From NCBI RefSeq assembly GCF_020034665.1, contig NZ_JAIQDI010000001.1:310001-374000 (forward strand): a DNA stretch of 64,000 nucleotides. The letters run 5' to 3'. The position numbers and the translations under genes are program-made. A model generated the notes under the pieces. It was not told the origin of the DNA and did no database searches. It worked only from the letters and a program-made list of their open reading frames with translations. Each line of letters opens with the position of its first letter. Position 1 is the stretch's first letter. This document shows positions 36,477-44,926 of this stretch, piece after piece. This DNA comes from Niabella beijingensis (GTDB lineage: Bacteria; Bacteroidota; Bacteroidia; Chitinophagales; Chitinophagaceae).

Positions 36477-37547
36477 ATGAATCAGCCAAAGGTTATCATT
36501 GTGGGACAGGGCATCAGTGGCACTTTTCTTTCCTGGTTTTGCTATCAGGCAGGTCTTGACTTTACCGTGATCGATGTGCAACGGGAAGGAACTCCTTCCA
36601 ATGTCGCAGCAGGCATCATCAACCCGGTTACCGGTCGCCGCGTGGTAAAGGTCTGGCTCGACGATATCCTTCTGCCTTTTGCAGAAAAAGCATACACTGC
36701 AATGGGCACATTCCTGGATATACCCGCCATAACCAAAACCGCTATTGTTGATTTTTTTCCCAATCCTTTTATGAAAGAAAGTTTTCTGAAAAAGCTTTCG
36801 CAGAAAGAGGATTATATCCGCCTGCTGGAAGATGACCGGCAGTTTGCCCCGTATTTTAATTACGAATTCGGTGCCGGCTGCATTGCACCCGCTTATGTAG
36901 TAAATATGGCAGGGCTGCTTCCTGCCTGGCGCAATTTTTTAAGGCAACAGCACAAACTGATCGAAGAGCCCTTTGATTTTTCACAACTGGATGCAGCGGG
37001 TCGGGTTATTCAGTACAGGGAACATACAGCTGACCGGATCCTGTTTTGTGATGGCGCCGCAGGCGCGGCCAATCCTTATTTTTCATTGCTTCCCTTTGCG
37101 CTTAATAAAGGAGAAGCAGTAATTATAGAAGCACCGGAACTCCCGTCCGGCCTGCTTTTCAAAAAATCAATGCTGCTGGCGCCGCTGGTAGAAACAGGCC
37201 TGTTTTGGGCAGGAACAAATTATATCTGGGATTTTACAGATGAAGCCCCAACCGAAGCATTCCGGCAGGCGACGGAACAAACGCTCCGGCAATGGCTGAA
37301 AGTTCCTTTCAGGATCCTGGACCACAAGGCTGCGGTGCGGCCCGCAACCGTAGAAAGAAGGCCTTTTGCCGGGTTCCACCCGGTTTATCCAAACATCGGC
37401 ATCCTGAATGGTATGGGGACAAAGGGTTGCTCACTGGCACCTTATTTTTCGCACCAGCTGGTTGAGCACCTGTTGCATCAACGGCCGCTCCTGCCTGAAG
37501 TGGATATCAGCCGCTTCAAAAATATACTAAGCCGGCAGCCGCTTTAG
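36477..37547 (+). CDS. FAD-dependent oxidoreductase (DadA/glycine-oxidase-like)
   Basis: 356 residues. FAD-binding Rossmann start VIIVGQGISGTFLSWF with Asp/Val after strand 2 (FTVIDVQREG), GIINPVTGRR near residue 44, and a C-terminal PATVERRPFAGFHP / NGMGTKGCSLAP, both typical of the DAO fold. It oxidises an amine or an alpha-hydroxy/amino acid; the substrate is not readable. No signal peptide, so cytosolic. Isolated, with its promoter directly after the tandem array. Confidence 0.85.
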   Translation: MNQPKVIIVGQGISGTFLSWFCYQAGLDFTVIDVQREGTPSNVAAGIINPVTGRRVVKVWLDDILLPFAEKAYTAMGTFLDIPAITKTAIVDFFPNPFMKESFLKKLSQKEDYIRLLEDDRQFAPYFNYEFGAGCIAPAYVVNMAGLLPAWRNFLRQQHKLIEEPFDFSQLDAAGRVIQYREHTADRILFCDGAAGAANPYFSLLPFALNKGEAVIIEAPELPSGLLFKKSMLLAPLVETGLFWAGTNYIWDFTDEAPTEAFRQATEQTLRQWLKVPFRILDHKAAVRPATVERRPFAGFHPVYPNIGILNGMGTKGCSLAPYFSHQLVEHLLHQRPLLPEVDISRFKNILSRQPL

Positions 37548-37577
37548 TCGTGCAATACCTTGCGTGATCAGTGCCGG

Positions 37578-39371
37578 TTACCGGGTTTTGCTGATCCAGA
37601 TCCTGTTAAAATATAAAGGCCCCGCACCCGGTACTGCCCTGAGGGAGATCTGGTAAAAACCCGCTTGCGGAAAACGCAGCTGCCCCAACCGGGTATCCAC
37701 AAATTCATCGGTATAACTCTGATGCGGTTCTGCCACAATGGTACCGGATGATGGTAACTGCTGCTCCAGGTACTGGTCGGTTACACGCGCCGCTACGGTG
37801 GCCGCTTCCTTCGAGTGGTTATGATACGACAGGTCCAGCTGGTAACTGCCCGCCTCCGGTATATAAACCTCCCAGTTCAGCATGCCCTCTTTATCGATAA
37901 CAAGACGGGTCGGACGCAGTCCGTCATAGCGCTCCAGCTTAAAGTCCCTGTTTTTTTCCCAGACATTGGCGCCCGTAAGCGCAAAACCACCAAAGGTGGA
38001 CTCCGCCACCATCTCACCATCCAGCGACACCGGTGCCGGATATTGCAATACCACAACAGAAACAAAAGGATCCCCCGCCTGTTCCGGTAACTGCAGATGC
38101 GTGAGCGGCCCGTTCTGTGTAAACTTCAGGGGCTTTTTGCCGGAAGCCGTGATCAGTGCTGCCTTTTCCGGTTTTGAAAGGATCCCCGACAAACGCAATA
38201 CCTTATCCAGCGGCCAATTATAAACATGCAGATAAACAAGCTGTTTATTCCCGGCTGTTTTGGTGGTGATCCTGCCCCAATCGTGCTGGCCTGCCCGCAA
38301 TTCGAGGCCCGTACAGCCATAGATGGCTTCACCGTTTTTTGACAGCCAGGTACCCAGGTCCTCCAGGCGACGCACGCCTTCGTAAGGAACCGACCCATCG
38401 GCACGCGGACCGATATTCAGCGTAAAATCTCCGTTAAGACTTACATTCCCGATCAATGATTGCAGCAACTGACTGGTCGATTTCCATTCATTTTCCTGTC
38501 CGTAATATCCCCAGGAATGCGCAATCGTACCGGAGGTTTCCCAGGGATGCGCCGTATAAACGGAACCGAATTCATTATCCCCTTTTGATTCAAAATCCAC
38601 ACCCGGGTCGGAAGCCGGCAGGCCAATCCTGGAATTAATCAGGCAGTTAGGCTGCAGCTCTCTTATCAGCCGCACCACCTGGTCCAGCTGCTCTTTCTTC
38701 ACCACGGTCTTTTTATAGTCCAGCCACATATCAAACCAGAACATGGCAATGTCGCCGTAATTGGTCAGTAATTCCCTTAACTGTGGAATAACTTTCTCCT
38801 GCCAGTATTTATCGTAGTCCTCATCCTTAATTCCGGTCAACTCCTTATTATGATCCCATCCGTAAGGATGGTCCCAGTCAACCCAGTGCGAATAATAAAA
38901 GCCCAGTTTGATCCCGTGCTTCTTACAGGCGGCGGCCAGTTCCTTGATCACATCGCGGTTGGTGCCGCTTAGCTTTGTTAGGTTATAATCGCTCGCTTTA
39001 CTGTTCCAGAGGGCTACCCCATCATGATGCTTTGACGTGATCGTTATGTATTTCATTCCCGCTTTTTTTGCAAGCAGCACCCATTCCTCCGGCCGGATCC
39101 GGTTCCAGTCGAACCGCCTGGCCAGTTCCCCGTATTCATCCTTTGAGATCCGGTTGCGGTAACGGATCCATTCCGCATAGTTATTCCCGTAGCGCAGCCG
39201 TTCTCCCTTCCACATCCCTTCAGCAGCACTGTACAAACCCCAATGAATGAACATTCCAAAACGTGCGGCCGTAAACCACCGGGTCTTGGGAGCAGCTGCA
39301 GCACCGGACTGGGAATGAACGGCAAAAGCAGTAAATACCATCCATAAAGAGAAAACGATCTTATTTTTCAT
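37578..39371 (-). CDS. Exported alpha-L-fucosidase (GH29)
   Basis: 597 residues. Signal peptide (WMVFTAFAVHSQ) followed by the GH29 barrel: RFGMFIHWGLYS, KYITITSKHHDGVALW, SHWVDWDHPYGWDH and MFWFDMWLD, which carries the Asp nucleophile. LGGP-like DFTLNIGPRADGSVPYEG closes the catalytic domain near residue 320. The C-terminal 150 residues are a beta-sandwich with YHNHSKEAATVAARV, probably a carbohydrate-binding domain. It releases L-fucose from glycans in the periplasm or outside. No SusCD pair or fucose catabolic gene is adjacent. Confidence 0.93.
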   Translation of the reverse strand: MKNKIVFSLWMVFTAFAVHSQSGAAAAPKTRWFTAARFGMFIHWGLYSAAEGMWKGERLRYGNNYAEWIRYRNRISKDEYGELARRFDWNRIRPEEWVLLAKKAGMKYITITSKHHDGVALWNSKASDYNLTKLSGTNRDVIKELAAACKKHGIKLGFYYSHWVDWDHPYGWDHNKELTGIKDEDYDKYWQEKVIPQLRELLTNYGDIAMFWFDMWLDYKKTVVKKEQLDQVVRLIRELQPNCLINSRIGLPASDPGVDFESKGDNEFGSVYTAHPWETSGTIAHSWGYYGQENEWKSTSQLLQSLIGNVSLNGDFTLNIGPRADGSVPYEGVRRLEDLGTWLSKNGEAIYGCTGLELRAGQHDWGRITTKTAGNKQLVYLHVYNWPLDKVLRLSGILSKPEKAALITASGKKPLKFTQNGPLTHLQLPEQAGDPFVSVVVLQYPAPVSLDGEMVAESTFGGFALTGANVWEKNRDFKLERYDGLRPTRLVIDKEGMLNWEVYIPEAGSYQLDLSYHNHSKEAATVAARVTDQYLEQQLPSSGTIVAEPHQSYTDEFVDTRLGQLRFPQAGFYQISLRAVPGAGPLYFNRIWISKTR

Positions 39372-39449
39372 AACAAACCTGATTACGGCTAAGATACGTA
39401 ACTTTTACAGTGGCAACATCATTGCCGGAACACCGGCGCCATCCGGCCG

Positions 39450-39605
39450 TTATTTCCGGCGCAATAAAAGGAAAATTCCGAGAAGGACGATCCCAACGAG
39501 GAAAAAGGCCCACCACATACCTGCTTTAAAAATCGCTTCAACAGCGCTGCAGCTTTGAAGCAGCGCCATGCCGGCCAGTATCATATAAAAGAGAATATTT
39601 TTCAT
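39450..39605 (-). CDS. 51-residue lipopeptide (EAIFKAGMW family)
   Basis: MKNILFYMILAGMALLQSC is a lipoprotein signal with lipobox LQSC at Cys19; the mature peptide is SAVEAIFKAGMWW then a membrane helix (AFFLVGIVLLGIFLLL) and a basic tail. Small proteins of this form, with the AIFKAGMW motif, are common in Bacteroidota and are sometimes misnamed phosphatidate cytidylyltransferase. The role is unknown. Confidence 0.8.
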   Translation of the reverse strand: MKNILFYMILAGMALLQSCSAVEAIFKAGMWWAFFLVGIVLLGIFLLLRRK

Positions 39606-39837
39606 ATTTGTTCTTTTTAAGGGTTAGACAACCACCTCACAAGACCTTACCGGCAACCGCCGGCAAGCGATTACCACAGCAAATTTCCTGCTTCATCAGA
39701 AGCACTACGAATTTCAGGCCAAATCATAATTTACCGCTTACTTTTTGCCAGCGGAAGACAAATCACAGCACGTGTAAATTTTGGTTTAATATTTGGAGAT
39801 TTTTAATTAAAAAGCAGGCAGAAACTAAGAAATCTGT

Positions 39838-39845
39838 TAGGTTTG
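39838..39845 (+). promoter_or_regulatory. -7 element upstream of tamB-like gene
   Basis: TAGGTTTG fits TAnnTTTG exactly, 50 nt before the TTG start. No TTTG at the usual spacing upstream. Confidence 0.4.
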
Positions 39846-39895
39846 CAAAAACAGCGCAGAACCCTTTTCATTCATTGAATTAACCCGTTGCACAC

Positions 39896-42800
39896 TTGAA
39901 CAAAGCAGTAAAAAAAGGTATAAAAATAATTCTGAAAATACTTGCAGGTATTATTGTACTTGTCATTCTGCTTATCCTGTCGCTGAACCTTCCATTTGTA
40001 CAAAATCTCATTAAGAACAAGGTTGTGCAATACCTGAAAAAGAAGACCGATACCGAGATCAGCCTGGAACGCATCCGTATCGGTTTTCCGAAAGACTTGG
40101 AGCTGAACAAACTTTATGTTGCTGATAAAAAAAAGGACACCCTGCTTTATACCGAAAAACTGGGAGTAGACCTGGACATGCTGGCCCTGCTCTCGAACCG
40201 GGTGGAAATAAACAGTATCGAACTGGATAAAGTGCGGGCGAATGTGTACCGACTCCATCCGGATACGGTATTTAATTACCAGTTCCTGGTAGACTCGCTT
40301 ATATCCAACGAAGAGAAGACACCGGAGGATGAAAAAAAAGACACCACCTCCACCCTTCGCTTCCGCCTGGACAAGATCACTTTTAACGATATCCGGATCC
40401 GGTTCCGGGATGATGTGTCTGGCAATGATGCAGGCGTTTTTCTGGGCAACCTGGATGCCCGGGTAAAAACATTCGACCTGGATAAGATGCATTATGCCTT
40501 GCGTTCACTCGCAGTTAAAAATACCCGGCTGCATTATTTTCAGAACAAACCGCTCACCGTGCTGCAGCAAAAAGCAGATTCCAGTATCGATAAAACCGCC
40601 ACAGAAAAGGGAGGTCGCCTGCCATTGATCGAATTCGCAAAACTTGCGCTGGACAATGTATCGCTTCAATACGACGACCGGCTCTCAGACACCAGGGCTC
40701 TTGCGGAGCTGAATGCATTTCACCTGGATGACCTCGCACTCGATCTTACCAATGGCAGCTACCGCTCTTCAGAGGTCCTGTTGCAGAACTCTCTGATCGA
40801 TTTTGCCTACCGTCCTACACCGACCAACGAAAAAGCGGTGGAAACCGCTGCAGACAGTGCAGCGGCATCTTCTTTCGGTCTGCTGCTGGGAAAAGTGATC
40901 TTTGCCAATAACCGGTTGCGATACGATAACCTGGCAGCTGCCCGTACGCCGGGACACCTGGATTTTAATCACCTCAACATAAAAGAACTGGGACTTACCG
41001 GAAACAATATTTCCATTGACAGCACCGGTATAAAAGCCGCCGTACTCGGCGGGAAATTAAAAGACACCAGTGGCTTTGTACTGAATGACCTCAAAGGCGA
41101 CATCGTGTATGATGACCGGCAATTGAAGGTGGACGGGTTTATTTTAAAAACCCCTTATACCCGGATCGACAACAACAGCCTGCTCAGCTACACCTCGCAG
41201 GAGGACCTGAGCAAACATCCGGAAAAAGTAAAGATGGACGTTCAGTTCCGGGATACCCGGATCGGGATGCAGGACCTGTATTACCTCCTGCCGTCGGTAC
41301 CGGCCAGTTACCGCAGCCGGCAGATCAATCTGGCAGCAGCGTTTACGGGCTATCTGAATGACCTCGATATTGATAAGTTGCAGATCCATGGCCTGAACAG
41401 CACCAATATCGACATTGCCGGCGGCATCAAAGGATTGCCGGATCTTGAAAAGACCGTGTTCAATTTAAACCTCCGGAAACTGCAGACTTCCAAAAGCGAT
41501 CTCCTTTCGCTGGTACCGGCAACAACGATGCCTCAAAGCATTGAATTGCCCGGTTATCTTTCGGCAAACGGAAAATTTAACGGCAGTCTTACCAATTTCA
41601 CCACCGGATTACAATTAAAAACAGATATGGGCGGTGCCACGCTGCAGGCCGCCATGGGCGGACCAAAGAACAGGGAGATCTACCGTGCCAAGGTGCAGCT
41701 GAATAACTTTAACCTGGGGCGGCTGCTGAAACAACAGGATCAGCTGGGCACCATTTCGCTGCTGGCCAATATAAGCGGCCAGAGCCTGGACCCCAAAAAA
41801 ATGCGTGCAAAGTTGAACGGGACCATTTATCATGCCCGTTATAACAGGTACGATTATAAAAACATTAAACTGGAAGGCTCTTACGCCGGCAATATAGCCA
41901 CCCTTAACGCCATCAGCAACGACAGCAACGCGCATTTCACCTTAGACACAAAGGTCGATCTTAATAAAGCTACCCCGGCAATAAAAGGAACAGCCGACCT
42001 GAAAAACATCGATCTCCAAAAACTGAACTTTTATACAGATCCGTTGAAACTGGCGGGGCTGGTTGATATGGATTTCAGTTCCGTGGACCCGGACTACCTC
42101 AACGGATCAGCCACCCTGAAAAGTGTTCAGATCGGCTTCAACGAATCCATCTATAATATTGATACCTTAACGCTCAATGCCGTATCGACCAGGGAACACA
42201 ACGAATTGACACTATCTTCAGACTTCATGACAGCCCGGTTCAGCGGGAAATACCAGCTGACCCAGACCGGACAGGCCTTTATCAACCAGATCAACAAATA
42301 CTATGCATTTGCTCCCACAAAGAAAATAGCGCCCCAGCAGCTGCAATTCAATATTGTCATTACCGATCCGGGGCTGATCCAGAAATTTGTTCCCGCGCTC
42401 ACCACGCTGGCACCCGCCACCATCGACGGAAATATTAATACCCTGAACGACAGTCTTCGTCTGAATGCCGCTTTCCCTCATGTGGTCTACGACAGCTTTG
42501 ATATAAAAGATATTCAATTAAAGGCGGGCAATACGGATTCAACAAAACTTGACTATGCATTGAACATAAAGGCCATCCAAAGTCCTTCTGTAAATCTTTA
42601 CAATGCGGAAGTAAGCGGGGCTGCTGCAAATAATTTGCTGGATGTAAATCTCTTTTTAAGAGACCGTGCCAACAAGGATAAATACCAGGTAGGCGGCCAG
42701 TTCAAATCGATCAATGAAACCTATCAGTTTATGCTGGATCCGCAAAAGCTGCTCCTGAACTATGACCCCTGGAAGGTAGCCGCCGATAATATGATCCAGT

Positions 42801-44926
42801 ATGGTAAGGCAGGGGTGTATGTACGCAATTTTGAGATCAGCAACAACGGGCAGTCGCTGGCCATCAACAGCCGGTCTGCCGAGCCCAATGCCCCTGTCAA
42901 TGTTAAATTCACCAATTTCATGCTGGAGACCCTGACCAGGTACGCTGACCAGGATACGGCAATGGTAGGCGGAAAACTCAACGGCGTCGTGGATGTTACC
43001 GATATAGCCACCAGCCCGAAGTTTGAAGCAGATCTTACCATCAACCAGCTCCGGTACCAGAAAGATGCCCTAGGTGATGCAACCATAAAAGTAAACAACA
43101 ACACCGCCAATGCCTACCAGGCGGATGTCCGCCTGACCGGTCTGCACGATCTTGCTGTAACGGGATTCTATTATACCGGGGAAACCGGTTCACTGGACCT
43201 GGATATCACCGTCAATAAGATCGACCTGAAACACATTGAAAGCGTTACGGGCGGTCAGATAAGGAACGGCAAAGGCATCCTTACCGGAAACCTCACGGCC
43301 AAAGGCCCGGTAAGTAAACCCGTCATCCTGGGCGCCCTCACTTTTAAAGATGCGGGACTGAACATTGCACAGCTGAACGGCTACTACCAGCTCAGGAATG
43401 AGACCGTACGCTTTGTGGAGTCCGGTATATCCTTTAATAAATTCACCATACGGGATTCCGCCAATCAGCCGCTGACGCTGGACGGGATGATCACTACACG
43501 TGACTTTTCCAATCCGGGTTTCAACCTGACCCTGCGCGCCAATAATTTCAGGGTCATGAATTCCACGATTGCAGATAACGAATTATTTTATGGTACTGTG
43601 CTGGTCACCCTCAATGCCCGGATCAACGGCGACCTGAACAAGCCCAAGGTTGATATGCAGGTACGGATCAACAAAGGCACCAAATTCAATTTTGTGATCC
43701 CCGATGATGACCCGCTGGTGGCAAGCCAGGAGGGCATTGTAGAGTTTATTGATAAAGATGCGCCCCCGTTCAATGGCCGGCAGCCGTTGAATGTGGACAG
43801 TCTTACCCGTTCGCCCATTACCGGCGTTGATATTTCGGGTGATATAACGATCGATAAGGAAGCGGAGATCACCATCGTGGTAGATCCGCAGAACGGGGAT
43901 GCACTGCGTGTAAAAGGGGAAGCCGATCTCAGTCTGCAGATGGATCCCAGTGGCCGCATTACTTTAACCGGCAGGTACGAAATTACGGAAGGTGGTTATA
44001 ACCTTACCATCGGCGGGCTGGCGAAACGCGAGTTCAAGATCCAGCAGGGAAGCTCGATCCAGTGGACAGGGGCTCCTACAGAAGCTAATGCTGATATCAC
44101 TGCTATCTATGAGATCAATACCTCCCCGATCGACCTGGTATCAGGGCAGATCGATCCCGCCGATAATATCACCCGCACCAAATCGCGGCAAAAACTGCCA
44201 TTTTATGTGTACCTGAAAATGAACGGGGAATTATTAAAACCCACCCTTAGCTTCCAGATCGATATGAGGGAGAGCGACCGCAATGCCCTTGATGGCATCG
44301 TTTATACCCGGTTGCAACAGGTCAATGCCAATGAAAGTGAACTCAACAAACAGGTCTTTGCCCTGCTGGCTCTTAACCGTTTTATTTCCGATAATCCGTT
44401 TGAAAGTCTTGCCGGCGGTACTTCAGCAGGGGCACTGGCCCGGCAGAGTGTAAGCAAACTGCTTACTGAACAGCTGAACAACCTCGCCTCCGACCTGATC
44501 AAGGGAGTGGACATCAATTTCGACCTCACGTCGCAGGAGGATTATTCCACCGGGCAGGAAAAAACAAAGACCGACCTGAATGTAGCCTTTACCAAACGGC
44601 TTCTGAACGACCGTCTCAGCGTAACAGTGGGAAATAATTTTGCGCTTGAAGGCGCCAATGCCAATCAGAACGCAGCCCAGCTGGCCAGTAATGTAAACAT
44701 AGAATACATGCTTTCCAGGGACGGGCGTTACCGTCTGCGCGCTTACCGGCGCAATCAAACAGAAGGCATCATTGAAGGACAGATCATCGAAACCGGTGTA
44801 GGTTTTATCATAGTGGTAGATTATAACAGGTTCAGAGAAGTGTTCCGCAGTTTCAGAAAGCGGGATCAGCGCCGTGGCTCCGGCAGTATCAATGGCAGTA
44901 ACCGAGAAAACAAGGGAGATGAGTAA
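39896..44926 (+). CDS. TamB-like translocation and assembly module protein
   Basis: 1676 residues, starting at a TTG (39896); the frame has a stop 15 bp upstream, so this is the only reasonable start. An N-terminal membrane anchor (IILKILAGIIVLVILLILS) is followed by a very long beta-rich AsmA/TamB-like body with regular strand patterns and a C-terminal TamB (DUF490) domain (about 1330-1660) holding GRITLTGRYEITEGGYNLTIGG and VTVGNNFALEG. It spans the periplasm from inner membrane to TamA-type barrel and moves lipids or barrel proteins. The TamA-like gene overlaps its end by 8 bp, as in the pair elsewhere. Confidence 0.88.
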   Translation: MNKAVKKGIKIILKILAGIIVLVILLILSLNLPFVQNLIKNKVVQYLKKKTDTEISLERIRIGFPKDLELNKLYVADKKKDTLLYTEKLGVDLDMLALLSNRVEINSIELDKVRANVYRLHPDTVFNYQFLVDSLISNEEKTPEDEKKDTTSTLRFRLDKITFNDIRIRFRDDVSGNDAGVFLGNLDARVKTFDLDKMHYALRSLAVKNTRLHYFQNKPLTVLQQKADSSIDKTATEKGGRLPLIEFAKLALDNVSLQYDDRLSDTRALAELNAFHLDDLALDLTNGSYRSSEVLLQNSLIDFAYRPTPTNEKAVETAADSAAASSFGLLLGKVIFANNRLRYDNLAAARTPGHLDFNHLNIKELGLTGNNISIDSTGIKAAVLGGKLKDTSGFVLNDLKGDIVYDDRQLKVDGFILKTPYTRIDNNSLLSYTSQEDLSKHPEKVKMDVQFRDTRIGMQDLYYLLPSVPASYRSRQINLAAAFTGYLNDLDIDKLQIHGLNSTNIDIAGGIKGLPDLEKTVFNLNLRKLQTSKSDLLSLVPATTMPQSIELPGYLSANGKFNGSLTNFTTGLQLKTDMGGATLQAAMGGPKNREIYRAKVQLNNFNLGRLLKQQDQLGTISLLANISGQSLDPKKMRAKLNGTIYHARYNRYDYKNIKLEGSYAGNIATLNAISNDSNAHFTLDTKVDLNKATPAIKGTADLKNIDLQKLNFYTDPLKLAGLVDMDFSSVDPDYLNGSATLKSVQIGFNESIYNIDTLTLNAVSTREHNELTLSSDFMTARFSGKYQLTQTGQAFINQINKYYAFAPTKKIAPQQLQFNIVITDPGLIQKFVPALTTLAPATIDGNINTLNDSLRLNAAFPHVVYDSFDIKDIQLKAGNTDSTKLDYALNIKAIQSPSVNLYNAEVSGAAANNLLDVNLFLRDRANKDKYQVGGQFKSINETYQFMLDPQKLLLNYDPWKVAADNMIQYGKAGVYVRNFEISNNGQSLAINSRSAEPNAPVNVKFTNFMLETLTRYADQDTAMVGGKLNGVVDVTDIATSPKFEADLTINQLRYQKDALGDATIKVNNNTANAYQADVRLTGLHDLAVTGFYYTGETGSLDLDITVNKIDLKHIESVTGGQIRNGKGILTGNLTAKGPVSKPVILGALTFKDAGLNIAQLNGYYQLRNETVRFVESGISFNKFTIRDSANQPLTLDGMITTRDFSNPGFNLTLRANNFRVMNSTIADNELFYGTVLVTLNARINGDLNKPKVDMQVRINKGTKFNFVIPDDDPLVASQEGIVEFIDKDAPPFNGRQPLNVDSLTRSPITGVDISGDITIDKEAEITIVVDPQNGDALRVKGEADLSLQMDPSGRITLTGRYEITEGGYNLTIGGLAKREFKIQQGSSIQWTGAPTEANADITAIYEINTSPIDLVSGQIDPADNITRTKSRQKLPFYVYLKMNGELLKPTLSFQIDMRESDRNALDGIVYTRLQQVNANESELNKQVFALLALNRFISDNPFESLAGGTSAGALARQSVSKLLTEQLNNLASDLIKGVDINFDLTSQEDYSTGQEKTKTDLNVAFTKRLLNDRLSVTVGNNFALEGANANQNAAQLASNVNIEYMLSRDGRYRLRAYRRNQTEGIIEGQIIETGVGFIIVVDYNRFREVFRSFRKRDQRRGSGSINGSNRENKGDE

